Source: Nematostella vectensis
Taxonomy: Eukaryota; Cnidaria; Anthozoa; Actiniaria; Edwardsiidae
Assembly (NCBI RefSeq): GCF_932526225.1
Contig: NC_064040.1
Location: forward strand, 13,244,856 to 13,308,855
Direction: 5' to 3'
DNA length: 64,000 nt
Shown: piece after piece, positions 24,130-46,735 of the stretch
Layout of the letters: each line of letters starts with the position of its first letter
How positions within the stretch are numbered: the first letter of the stretch is position 1
Program-made: the position numbers and the translations under genes
The notes under the pieces: model-generated
Seen by the model: the letters and a program-made list of their open reading frames with translations, nothing else
Database searches by the model: none
Told to the model about the DNA's origin: nothing

Positions 24130-26377
24130 CCTGTCTGGGTTCGATTGAAAATCTCCTGAATTTGAAAACAAGTTGAAACAATCAAATAAAATATCAAATG
24201 AAATAAAGGGAAATCCGCCACATGAAGGCTGAAGTAAGCCATTCTCGGATGAAGTAGGCTTAGGAAGCACTGGCTAGCTTTAATTGTTTCCGCGTTTTAG
24301 CGACGGGAGATTGTTTAACCCCTTTTTCCAGTTAAATTTCATTTCTTATCAGTCAATGGTGGTTGTATGCTTTAACGAATACACGATCATCTTTTTGTCA
24401 TTGATAAATTTGGAAACGATGCGACAAGGAACATTCTCTATTCTCCTTTTTATCATAAATATTTCATTCTAACATTTGACAGATAATAGAGCACCCCCAT
24501 TGTCTTTGCCATGCTTATATTTTTCTAGCTTATTCTTTAATCTAAAGCGATTTTGCATAATCTCAAAATATTTGAGCCAAATATCTAAATCTTAAACTTC
24601 TTTTTCATCGTGAGATTTTTACATTATCATTTTCTCCTAGTTTTGTTTGGCTGAAATACTGGAAGCAACTGTTTGGGAATTCAGGCATACTTTCCATTTT
24701 CTGAAGCTTTACAGATAGATTATTAAGTGTCATGCTTACATATTAGATCTAGAGCTTCCCTCAGACGAAAATGTTTTAAGCGGACTAATATATATAACAT
24801 CTATGCTACCTTGTAGCAATATCAGTTCAATTAATTCTATTTTCCTTTTATTGAAGGTGATTCCCACTTGCATCTATCTAAAAACATAATTACATATATT
24901 ACAAGATAACACAAATGTAACAAAAAAAAAACAACTATTACACATATGAATAATGCCACCAGAAAAACCTTTTTAGATTTCTGCAGCTCTCTGCGACTGT
25001 CGACTTTTCAGAATTAGTTTACCATCTGTTCTAATACAGCTTGTGTTATCGCTGATAGCGGTTGCGGGTGACTTTGTAATTTGCAGAACAATACGGCCAA
25101 AAACTGCAAACAGTTACTAAACATCGCCATATTGAACATTGTAAAAAGGCGGTTTATTGTTGCTATCAAACCTATTTCCAAAGTACTTCACTAACGTTTC
25201 TAAGGTTAACAGCGTCATTATAAGAACAAGTGGAAGCGGACGGTTGGTGTCAATTAAAGAATAACTTTGTTTGTATTGGAGACGGATAAAATCTACTCCA
25301 AAAATGAGATCGACACAAGATATCATCTTAACTTCAGTACAGATTTTGCTATCATTGATAGCGATGGCGGGAAATTCTGTGATTTTCAGGATAATTCACC
25401 AAGTCAAGGTACTTCAAACACCCATGAATTATCTTCTGCTGAACATCGCCATATTGGACATTGTGAGCAGCGTATTTTTCTTCTTTTCAATTGTGATTTT
25501 AACGCAATTCATGGAAGCGCCTTCTGTTCTAAACATCATCAGAAACAACACAAATGTAGCGGTGGCAGATGGTGTGTGTAAAAGTGTGCAGATCATGTGG
25601 CTTTCAGCCACTGTCTCGCCTGGACTACTGACATTGATTGCATTTGAACGCTACGTCGCGGTCGTGTTTCCATTCAAGAGAAACTGGCACATCACCAGGA
25701 AAAGGCTGAGGTGGTTGGTTTCTTCTTGCTGGCTTTTGGGTATAGCACTAACAATCCCTGAGATTGTGGATGCGGAATTACGAGAGGACGGGTGCGCGAA
25801 AACGTTTAATAATATCAACAATTATGCATATTCTGTGTTAATTCTGATTTGTACATTTGTATTCCCTGCGATTGCCATATTTTTTATGTACACAAAAACG
25901 ATCCAAAAAATATGGAAAAAGGACCAGCCCGGTCTGAACATTCCAGTAGCTATTACACATAGACGCTGGAAGGAGAAAAAGAGAACTGTTGCTGCTCTTT
26001 TTACCATAACATCAATTTTCTTCGTTGTTTTCGGAATTGGTGGAATCACGTTTATTCTTGAAACGTTCCAAGAAAAGATAGGCATAACTATGCCCAATTT
26101 CGCCGAAATAAATATGACCCTATTCATATTCAACTCGGCAGTAAACCCAGCCATTTATTTTACATGCGTCAAATGCTTTCGGGATAAGTTTGTGGAGATG
26201 ATTGGAGGCCGTGCCGGCTGTTGCGCCAAGACGAGGCGGTACGACATGAGAAAAGCGCGCGAAAATAAACGAGAAATGATGACTTCATCCATGGCAACGG
26301 TGACCGAATGCAGTGGTCACACGATAGAGATGGAACTGACAAGATATAGATGTAGTAAAATTACATCACGCATCTGA
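24130..26377. repeat. Right arm of about 2.1-kb inverted duplication
   Basis: Reverse-complement partner of 19335-21500, covering the intact GPCR at 25304-26377, its 5' flank and about 1 kb of further upstream non-coding sequence. Divergence is higher in the non-coding part, with many small indels. Confidence 0.85.
25304..26377 (+). CDS. Class A (rhodopsin-type) GPCR, intact, single exon
   Basis: A 357-residue receptor. The ATG at 25304 is chosen because MRSTQDIILTSVQ aligns with the starts of the paralogues. Features in order: TM1 (LLSLIAMAGNSVIFRI), TM2 (NYLLLNIAILDIVSS), the pre-TM3 Cys (DGVCKSVQ), ERYVAVVFPFKRNW, TM4, the loop Cys (REDGCAKTF), TM5 (LILICTFVFPAIAIFFMYTK), a basic third loop (RRWKEKKRT), TM6 (ITSIFFVVFGIGGITFI), TM7 (NSAVNPAIY), and the tail CCAKTRRYDMRKARENK ending in MTSSMATV. 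It is nearly identical to the neighbouring copies over TM2-TM4, implying recent duplication or gene conversion. Plasma-membrane receptor; ligand and G-protein partner cannot be read from sequence. Confidence 0.92.
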   Translation: MRSTQDIILTSVQILLSLIAMAGNSVIFRIIHQVKVLQTPMNYLLLNIAILDIVSSVFFFFSIVILTQFMEAPSVLNIIRNNTNVAVADGVCKSVQIMWLSATVSPGLLTLIAFERYVAVVFPFKRNWHITRKRLRWLVSSCWLLGIALTIPEIVDAELREDGCAKTFNNINNYAYSVLILICTFVFPAIAIFFMYTKTIQKIWKKDQPGLNIPVAITHRRWKEKKRTVAALFTITSIFFVVFGIGGITFILETFQEKIGITMPNFAEINMTLFIFNSAVNPAIYFTCVKCFRDKFVEMIGGRAGCCAKTRRYDMRKARENKREMMTSSMATVTECSGHTIEMELTRYRCSKITSRI

Positions 26378-27512
26378 CAAGCCGGACGGAGAATCTTAAC
26401 TAAATTACAAAAAAAAACGTTGGTTGCCAGATATTCAAAGATCCAACATGTCAATCACACGCGCACGAATAGCATGTCAGGAACGAGATGATGCAAAAAC
26501 AGCCATGCAAATAAGCATAAGCATCTTCAGGTTAGCGTAGAAAGTGTGGCATAAGGACTTCATTTTCCATTTTCCGGCGTTTCGCCAGAAAAGTGTTACC
26601 TTACTTACTATAACAAAAAGGTATAATACAGCTTATTTTTGAATATATCATGTAACGAGTAATTGGTCGGAATAACCCCGTTAATTTGTGACTGTGTTAG
26701 AATCGAGATGTACTCTCCTTTTTATTAATTTTTTTTACTTAATTTATTTGAGACTTACTGTTTGAGGGTACATGACCCACTTAAACTAGTTTTTTGGTAA
26801 GAAAACTAACACCATATCGAAGTGACAATGCTTTTTAGCTAATTTTTTTCTAAACAATCATTTTGGGTCTACGACATACTGTCAACTTATTAATATAATT
26901 GAGAACGTTTCCATGACACCAGAATGTCTATAACAGCAATTACTGCAAATTAATTACCAACGAACGTGTCGTCCAGATTCTCGCCCTTTAGAGCCCTGAT
27001 TTTTATGCTCTTTCAAAAAAGGAATTGACTGACAAGTTTTTCCATCGATCATGTCACCAGAAAAAAAAACATCTCTTGGTCACATACATATACCACTGCC
27101 AGACTGACCAAATCATAGGGCCCTAATAAAGAGATTGAATTTCTTGCGCGGGTTTGCGGCGTGGAATTTGGAATCGATAAGGGAACAGCATTGGGACGAT
27201 TTTAGGAGACGCAATTCAACATGACGTCGAACGAGGCCAACGTTGATGTTGTGAATCTAACTAAGATATTCCCGGAGCACAATTGCCAAAACCATTTTCT
27301 GGCTATCATTCTGTATCACATCAACATGATTACGACGCCATGTTAAATTGCGTCCAAGCATGCTGTTCACATATACAACTCGACACTTGGATGACGTATC
27401 AAACTGTAGGCTTCAGGAGATATGTATTATCCACAAGACAGCTGTGGTGGTGGTGACAGTTGCGTCACTGCGTCACAACGTCTAACGTTACGTCATACCT
27501 CTCGCAATTACG
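26378..27512. other. Intergenic between convergent GPCR and NDUFAF7
   Basis: No gene seen. An imperfect 23-bp inverted repeat, GACGCAATTCAACATGACGTC (about 27210-27232) against its complement at about 27333-27356, lies in the presumed 3' flank of NDUFAF7. Confidence 0.4.
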
Positions 27513-38750
<11,238 letters not shown>

Positions 38751-39697
38751 CTTGGACGCGTGGTAGAACAAGGGGACTGATACTAGGCCACAGGATCCCC
38801 AATGGTGCAATACGCCAGCTCCTCCCTGCTCTACATTTGTTCAGGCATCTATAAGTTTTCGCATTCTTCCCGTGCTCAACTTGTACAGAGACGTCGCTTT
38901 TTCAGTTTGCTGACGTAACCTGTCTTTCTCTTCTATTCAGATCTCTCAGGTATCTCAGTCAACCCTGCGCGTAGGGTCCACTTTACTGTTTCTTCTGTGA
39001 AAGCTTCTAAAAAAGCCAATCAAATGAAATGAAATACACTAAAAAAGAGGCGCAGTCGCACCGGTAGAGGTAATTTACAAGAATGCTATCGTCACCAATC
39101 CAGCACAGAGGATAACTACTGGACACTATCTAAAAGCTGTTTGATTGTGTTCTTGTGAGTAAATTCGGCGCGATGCAAACGAATTTCACATCTACATACT
39201 CTTTCAGCCGTCTATTTCCCTCTCAAGAAATTACGGTTTCACGGTGTATTTTCACTTTAAAACGAAAGTACGACTGCCCCTTTAGGTGAAATAAGAGATG
39301 ACAAAATTGTGGAAGTAAATATGGAATGAAATCATAAAAAGGGGATGTCAAAAACCTTATTTTATCAAGACGAATACACCAAGAAAAAATTGAGAAATAA
39401 ATGTAAACATTTAACGTATGGAATCATACTTTTTGGTACTTATCCCAAATTCGTTGTCCGGAAAGCCAAAGAAAGAAATATTAAAGATAATTGTTGGGAA
39501 ATACGTAGTGAATAAAAGGGCTACAATTGAAACAAGGGAAAAATCGTTAGAGTATCTGATACTCACAAATTTAATAGGAGTAAAAAAAAGTCAAGCAGAG
39601 CCTTTTTGCAAGTGACAAGATACCAGCTTTCATCCCGTTACATTGCTACGCTAACACACTGGGCCACCTGTGGTGATTTTCACCCATACCTGCATAT

Positions 39698-40297
39698 CGT
39701 AAATGACCCAATAAACGCGTTTATTAATTTTCGATGGTCCGAGGGGGGGGGGGGGGATGGGGCTTGGGGGGGGGGGGGGGGGGTGATGGTTGTTCATTAG
39801 ATAGGAGGCTTTTATTAGAAAGTGGCGTTCTTTACAGACTATGAAAATATAACAAATCCACCAAGTGCAGTTAGTTCTAGTCTCAGCCAGGATCTTTACC
39901 TTGGGATGAATGCAATGATTTAACAGTGTAAGTATGCGGAAACGAGAAGTAGGGCTTGTTATTCCTGGATGCTACACTGCGAGGACAAAACGGAAGAAAA
40001 TTGTTGACATCCTAAGCAATAAGATCAGGAACGTTAGAGAGCGGTACTCTTATTTTGAACTTGACATCGAACAAGACGCTACTCGCTTACCAGTGTTGAT
40101 TAAGCAAGAAGGCAATTAAATTACCATTTATATTTCCGGAACCACTATGTCGTTTGTTTTTAAGCTGGCAGGGAAGGGAGCGGGGGAGGGGGGCGTTTAT
40201 TAGAGAGGGGCGTTCATTTCAAACTTGTAAGCTTAGGGGGGCGTTCATTAGATCAGAGGCGTTCTTTAGATAGGGGCGTTACGGTAGGTCATTTACG
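39698..40297. mobile_element. Non-autonomous DNA transposon with poly-G tracts
   Basis: The left end (ATCGTAAATGACCCAATAAA) and right end (GTAGGTCATTTACGGTA) are inverted. It holds G runs around 39741-39754 and 39766-39783 and several copies of GGGGGCGTTYATTAGA. It is related to 10165-10511. It is bracketed by an imperfect roughly 33-bp direct repeat (CGCTAACACACTGGGCCACC at 39649 and CGCTAACACACAGGACCACC at 40311), suggesting insertion within or duplication of an older repeat. Confidence 0.65.
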
Positions 40298-40356
40298 GTA
40301 CGCTGACACGCTAACACACAGGACCACCTGTGGTTTACACCTATTAAAATTTAATA

Positions 40357-40463
40357 TTTAAATGCACACTAGCATACACGGATTGGCTGTCCATGGTTGC
40401 CGAACTACAGGGGTAATATAGACTGTGCTAGCGTCCCGTTTTGGGACCCGACTGGTGCTTTTC
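40357..40463. mobile_element. Remnant of the hammerhead element family
   Basis: It starts TTTAAATGCACACTAGCATA like the element at 27992, then jumps to CTGTCCATGGTTGCCGAACT (the strand downstream of the ribozyme cleavage site) and the terminal AGACTGTGCTAGCGTCCCGT block, ending GGTGCTTTT. The CTGACGA core and stem II are absent, so it cannot self-cleave. Confidence 0.75.
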
Positions 40464-41395
40464 ATATCCAACAAATAACGTTTCCTGGCAAACAACGCCC
40501 CCTTCAGGGTGGGACAGGTTGGTATACTATGAGTCATGTATGGTCATCAATGAGAAACGCCCATTTGGTAGAAAAAGTGAATTTTGCCAAGTAGGGGGAA
40601 TCATTTCCAAATGAGCCACGCCCATTTTGTAGAAAAAGTGAATTTTGTCGAGTAGGGGAAATCATTTCCACAAGTTTCTTGCTCTGTGAATCATCTCGGC
40701 GGCCAAGATGCCCTTCAGATTGGCTTGGTTTGTGTTAGCCTGTGAGTATTGTCAGATTGCGCATAAATAACGCAGAATACTGATGATTATTAATATTATT
40801 GATTATCAAGCGTTTGACATTTTGATTTAACTCAAAGAAAAAAAAACACACGGACACTTAATTAAAACATGGCAATATTTGACTCTCATTTGACATTCAT
40901 TTCTCATACTCTTGTGATGTTATCTGCAATGATCGCGACAGGCTGAGTACTAATCATTTTTAAAAAGATAGCACGACAAAGTTCCAAAACGATTTTAATC
41001 GTTTTAAAAAAACGGTATTAAGTTATATGTCGCAAATCAAATACATTAGTTGTATACGTTAATTTTCGTCACCCGTAAGAGACAATCCATAGATTCTAAC
41101 TTGCAACATACGCGGTAAAATAAACAAAAATATCAAGAAAAATAGGCCCATTTTGATTTTGATACATCCACTCGATTACACGATATAAATACTAAAACAA
41201 CCTGCTCTTAAAAATTGAATTATTTTTGATTTTTACCTAACTTAACCTAATAACCTTATCCCCAGCATAGTTCTCAAATGTGTTTGAGATTCTTTCGATT
41301 GTATCAAAATATCGCTTTAAAAAAGAAATGTATCATTGTTATCCTTCAGGTTTTATTTTAGTGTCGGCAAAGGCATCCAAGAATAGCATTAAGAG
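40464..41395. other. Intergenic, no gene recognised
   Basis: Contains a roughly 75-bp near-duplication around 40555-40670 (CGCCCATTTGGTAGAAAAAGTGA twice in variant form). Otherwise AT-rich unique sequence. Confidence 0.4.
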
Positions 41396-41780
41396 TAAAT
41401 TGGTAAGTGTTTCATTAGCGTGTAACTATAAGCGTGAGTTGCTAAGTGTTACTTTAGCGTGTAACCACAAGCGTGTTTTGGTAAGTTTGGCATTAGCGTG
41501 TAACTATAAGCGTGATTTGGTAAGTGTTACATAAACGTGTAACCATAAGCGTGAGTAAGTGTTACATAAACGTGTTACCAAAAGCGTGAATTGGTAAGTG
41601 TTACTTTACCGTTTAACCATAAGCGTGAGTAAGTGTTACATTACCGTTTAACCATAAGCGTGAGTAAGTGTTACATTACCGTCTAACCATAAGCGTGAGT
41701 TGGTAAGTGTTACATTAGCGTCTAACCATAAGCGTGAGTTGGTAAGTGTTACATTAGCATGTTACTATTATCATGATTTG
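41396..41780. repeat. Minisatellite of 36-39-bp units
   Basis: About ten copies of a unit around GTAAGTGTTACATTAGCGTG followed by TAACCATAAGCGTGAG, with or without TTG. Each unit embeds GGTAAGT or AGTAAGT, an ideal 5' splice-site consensus, upstream of the CAP gene. Confidence 0.9.
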
Positions 41781-41972
41781 GGAAATGTTACATTGGCGTA
41801 TAACCGGCGACGCGCTCAGCGTGTTTGACTAGAAAACCCGGTCAAGTTAAAATGCGTCATCCGAGCTACTAGCCTGTGGCTCGCGAACTGCCTCCGACGC
41901 GATAGGCAACACGTGAAACACTTGGCTTCTTGGTAAGGGAGAACATTAAACGTTCTATTCATATATCGACAC

Positions 41973-42003
<31 letters not shown>

Positions 42004-42089
42004 CTTCTTCTTCTTCTTCTTCTTCTTCTTCTTCTTCTTCTTCTTCTTCTTCTTCTTCTTCTTCTTCTTCTTCTTCTTCTTCTTCTTCC
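41973..42089. repeat. CTT/GAA trinucleotide repeat
   Basis: About 38 uninterrupted CTT triplets. In translation it gives poly-Glu or poly-Phe frames, which are artefacts. It ends about 120 bp upstream of the likely CAP-gene start. Confidence 0.97.
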
Positions 42090-42206
42090 TGGAAGCCCAC
42101 CTTCTTCTTATGCGACGATTCTCGTGAGCAAGTTATCAAATCAATAGTTTTGTTCTCTTGCTTTAAGAGGTCCAATCAGAACCATGACAACAACGTACTC
42201 AGTCGA

Positions 42207-44906
42207 ATGGCCTCTCAAGCGGATCTCGGAACCAAAAGAAGCGAGCAAGGAGGAATTGCCGGTACCTTCAAAATCAACGACGGCGGTGTAGTAGGTAAGC
42301 TTTTTGAAATAACAACTTCACTCGCTATCAAAGGGCGCCTTCACACGCTACACAAGGCAAATTCACTATCACAAGGCACATTCACTCAATATCAAAGGGT
42401 GTCTTCACTCTCCATCCCAAGGCAATTCACTCGCTATTACAGTACAACTTTAATCGCTATCACAAAACACATTCACTCGCTATCACAAAACACATTCACT
42501 TGCTATGACAAAACATATTCATTCGCCATCACAAAACACATACACTCTCTACCACAAAACCTATTCACTCGCCATCACAAAACACATTCAGTCGCTATTA
42601 TAAAACACATTCACTCGCCATCACGGGGCACACACACTTAAGTGCTCGCAAGAGCTTTGAGTCATGAAGGGCCTCGCATAAAATAGCCCTAATGACATAT
42701 CGCTTTAGGCGCTGGGGTTTACGAAGTTGGAAAAGATGGCAAAGTGGACATCGACCTGAAAATTAGGATCACGCCATCTGGATCAGGGGAAGGAGGAGGC
42801 AGTAACCCCACACAGCCACCTGGGGGTCATAGTGGAGGTAAAACAGTAAACAAAACAAAAAATGTTGCATAATTTACATTCCAAGCCAATCCAGGACTCA
42901 ATTAGTAGGCGTCAATAAAACCCAATTTTCACAAGGTCATTTCCGGCAACGACACGATGACACGAAAGCAATCGCTCTTAGACTACACAAAAGCCATCGC
43001 TTTAAGACTAAGAGCACGAAAAAAACAGCTTAAAACGGCAGGAAAAAGGAATGTGCAAGCTAAAACATGATAAGAAAGCAACCCTATTTAGCCATCAAAC
43101 TTATGTTCGTATAAGAAAGCTCGTACCCGCCACATTTGGGTTTGATGAAATGATTGCAATTCGCACGCGCGATATGCACGTCTGGCGCATTTTGCACGTT
43201 ACAGCTCTTTTGCAACTTTTTCCTTGTACGGAAAGTAGAAAGCAATTCATCTTTTTGCAGCAAATCTCTTCAAGATGCAACGAAAGCTTCCATGTGACAT
43301 ATTGCGGCGATAAGCAACTTTTTTTAGCAAGAGACAAGGCGCAAGTTTACCTTATGAAATAAGGCTATGCGAAATGTGTAATAAACTAAGGTTCCCATGA
43401 GTATCATACTTAATTGAATGCGATTATGTCATAATAACATTCGTCAAGTCTTTCTTAATGATCTTCAACATAATTAATAACCATTTCAAACTGTTATGTC
43501 CAAAGTTCTTGCCTGCATTGAGAGTCTAATTCTTAAATATTGTGCTGAGGTGAGTAAATGTTATGTATAGGGGATAGACATAACGGCTAACCTTCTTTGT
43601 AAGTTATCCTATTACACCTGCATTGTTATTTATTGGATTACACCAAAAACTGGAATTCGATTCTTTTTGTCCATAGCTGTGCTATTCTATAATATGCGCG
43701 TTTTTGTCAGTTGTAATGTTTTTTGCGTCTCGCGCCACTATTCTGATGTAAATAAGCTTGTAACGATTCACCTTATTCAGTCTGCCCTGAGGAAGTCTTA
43801 TTAAAGACGAAAATTTGAAAAACAAAAGGCAGAGTCGAATTCCAGTTTTTGGTGTATTGTATTTATCCTTCTGATTCACAAACACGACTATTTGGGCTTT
43901 TTGTATTTATTAAAAGTTATCATTATTTTTACTATTAATCACTAGGTACTGACGAGCAAATCGCGTTGTCTATCCACAACAACTTCCGCAAAGTGCATAA
44001 CTCCCCACCAATGACCCTTAATGCCGAAATGTCTAAAGCTGCAAAGGAATACGCCGAGAAACTTGCAAAGATGGGTGCTTTACAGCACGCATCCAAGGGG
44101 GAGAGAGATGGAGCTGGCGAGAACCTTTCTTTTGGATGCTCTTCAGATAAGGGGCAGACGCCAGAAGAAGCCGTGACCAACTGGTGAGTGTTCCCTGCCA
44201 CTTACAGCGTACCCCACAGCCTTAAAAGGAAGCGCCATTTTACGCTGTTGGGACCGGTTTCTGAAAATACGAATAGCGATATTACAGGCCTAACTTCGCG
44301 ATAAGATATGCCAGGATAAAAATAATGTTCAAAAAGCAAGAATAGCGCTAATCAATGCTGTAACACACTATTCCTGGGGTAAGTCGTAAAAAAGAAAATA
44401 AGAAAAAAGCACACTCAAAACTAACACATAAATAGGCCATTCCAGCTATAAGCATGCGCGCGCACTCACCATGGTAACCTACCTCAACTACCGTCATGCA
44501 ACGCGCGCTTCGTTTGGTGCAAGCTTAAAAATGCGCGCGCTGCATTCTGGTATTTTAGGTAAGTTTCTATGGTAATGCGCGCGCTAACTTATAGCTGCAA
44601 TGGCCTATTAAAAATCTAATCCTTCCTTGTTTAAATGTCAGGTATAATGAGGTTTGCGACCCCGGGTATTCATTTGGCGGGGATAGTGGTCGAAGCGGTA
44701 CTGGTCATTTTACGCAGGTTGTGTGGAGGGGAAGCACAGAGCTTGGGTTTGGCTCAGCGACTGGTGAAATGCGAGGCATGAAATGCACGTACTACGTCGG
44801 GAGATACAAAGCGGCCGGGAACATGATGGGGCAGTACAACAGCAATGTCGAAAAAGGCAGCCTAGATCAGGAGTCTTACTGCTCAAATTTGAAGTCTAAG
44901 TTCTAA
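42207..44906 (+). CDS. CAP-domain (SCP/PR-1, GAPR-1-like) protein, four exons
   Basis: Exons 42207-42294, 42709-42837, 43946-44183 and 44642-44906; consistent phases (1, 1, 2) and GT-AG junctions; 720 nt, 239 residues. The CAP fold occupies the C-terminal two-thirds: IHNNFRKVHNSPPMTLN, the Glu motif GAGENLSFG, the His motif GTGHFTQVVWRGS and YKAAGNMMGQYNSNV (CAP2-like). CAP proteins are secreted or membrane-associated and bind lipids or sterols. No signal peptide is evident from the ATG at 42207. The N-terminal 70 residues (MASQADLGTKRSEQGG onward) include a Gly/Ser/Pro linker (SGSGEGGGSNPTQPPGG). Lack of a signal resembles GAPR-1 (GLIPR2), but an upstream exon with a signal peptide cannot be excluded because the frame stays open to 42150. 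A polyadenylation signal AATAAA is at about 44924. Confidence 0.88.
42315..42630. repeat. 23-bp minisatellite in CAP intron 1
   Basis: About 13 copies of a unit reading CACATTCACTCGCTATCACA plus AAA, more degenerate at the left. It begins about 20 bp after the exon 1 donor. Confidence 0.9.
44433..44607. mobile_element. MITE in CAP intron 3
   Basis: The 20-bp terminal inverted repeats TAGGCCATTCCAGCTATAAG and CTTATAGCTGCAATGGCCTA (one mismatch) enclose three GCGCGCGC-type blocks. About 175 bp; it ends 34 bp before the exon 4 acceptor. Confidence 0.8.
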
Positions 44907-45049
44907 TTTGCGACCGTAGCATAAATAAAATAGAAAAAAAAGATGTTGTATTTTTTAGCACTCTTCGATATATAAGTCATCTACAGAGAAACACTGTAAA
45001 AATGGCTTTCCCTCTACTCCATGCGCTTTGTCTAGTTTACCTGTACAAG

Positions 45050-46525
45050 ACCGATCCCTATGTACTCGCCTCTGTTCACTCATGACTCATCTCCATGTAC
45101 TCGCCTCTGTTCACTTATGACTCGTCTCTATGTACTCGCCTCTGTACACTCATGACTCGTCTCTATGTACTCGCCTCTGTACACTCATGACTCGTCTCTA
45201 TGTACTCGCCTCAGTTTTCTCATGACTCGTCTCCATGCACTCGCCATTGTTCACTAATGACTCGTCTCCATGTACTCGCCTCTTTTCACTCATGACTCGT
45301 CTCCATGTACTCGCCACTGTTCACTCATTACTCGTCTCCATGTACTCGCCTCTGTACACTCATGACTCGTCTCTATATACTCGCCTCATTTTTCTCATGA
45401 CTCGTCTCCATGTACTCGCCACTGTTCACTAATGACTCGTCTCCGTGTACTCGCCTCTGTTCACTCATGACTCGTCTCCATGTACTCGCCTCTGTTCACT
45501 CATGACTCGTCTACATGTACTCGCCTCTGTACACTCATGACTCGTCTCTATATACTCGCCTCATTTTTCTCATGACTCGTCTCCATGTACTCGCCACTGT
45601 TCACTCATAACTCGTTTCCATGTCCTCGCCTCTCTTCACTCATGACTCGTCTCTATGTACTCGCCTCTGTTCACTCATTACTCGTCTCCATGTACTCGCC
45701 TCTGTACACTCATGACTCGTCTCTATGTACTCGCCTCAGTTTTCTCATGACTCGTCTCCATGTACTCGCCACTGTTCACTAATGACTCGTCTCCATGTAC
45801 TCGCCTCTGTTCACTCATGACTCGTCTCCATGTACTCGCCTCTGTACATTCATGACTCGTCTCTATGTACTCGCCTCAGTTTTCTCATGACTCGTCTCCA
45901 TGTACTCGCCATTGTTCACTAATGACTCGTCTCCAGGTACTCGCCTCTGTACACTCATGACTCGTCTCTATGTACTCGCCTCATTTTTCTCATGACTCGT
46001 CTCCATGTACTCGCCACTGTTCACTAATGACTCGTCTCCGTGTACTCGCCTCTTTTCACTCATGACTCGTCTCCATGTACTCGCCTCTGTTCACTCATGA
46101 CTCGTCTACATGTACTCATAACTCGTTTCCATGTCCTCGCCTCTCTTCACTCATGACTCGTCTCCATGTACTCGCCTCTGTTCACTCACGACTCGTCTCC
46201 ATGTACTCGCCTCTGTACACTCATGACTCGTCTCTATGTACTCGCCTCAGTTTTCTCATGACTCGTCTCCATGTACTCGCCACTGTTCACTAATGACTCG
46301 TCTCCATGTACTCGCCTCTGTTCACTCATGACTCGTCTCCATGTACTCGCCTCTGTTCACTCATGACTCGTCTACATGTACTCATAACTCGTTTCCATGT
46401 CCTCGCCTCTCTTCACTCATGGCTCGTCTCCATGTACTCGCCTCTGTTCACTCACGACTCGTCTCAATGTACTCGCCTCTGTTCACTCATGACTCGTCTC
46501 CAGTACTCGCCTTAGTTCACCCATA
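45050..46525. repeat. 35-bp minisatellite
   Basis: About 41 copies of a 35-bp unit around TGTACTCGCCTCTGTTCACT followed by CATGACTCGTCTCCA. Variants (CAGTTTTCTCATG, GTACACTCATG, TAACTCGTTTCCATGTCCTC) recur in fixed order, giving a higher-order structure. The truncated CTACATGTACTCATAACTCG junction occurs at about 46107 and 46374, in blocks about 270 bp apart. The short reading frames are artefacts. Confidence 0.95.
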
Positions 46526-46735
46526 ACTCGTCCACATCTACGCATGACTCGTCTCGAAGATGGAGCAAAACAGTCGAACTTTCTGACGAGAACTGAAACG
46601 GGTTCTGCATTACCCTTCTGCAAAGAGCTTTCTATGTCCGCTCGTTTTCTTTTCTATATATAACGAGTAAAGAAAACGAGCAGAAACAAAACGCTCTGCG
46701 CAGGAGGCTAGGTCTGCATTTCTCTGAATTTGAAT

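Noticed and set aside
41816-42175. Poly-Glu reading frame and opposite poly-Phe frame
   Set aside because: Translation of the CTT/GAA trinucleotide repeat only.
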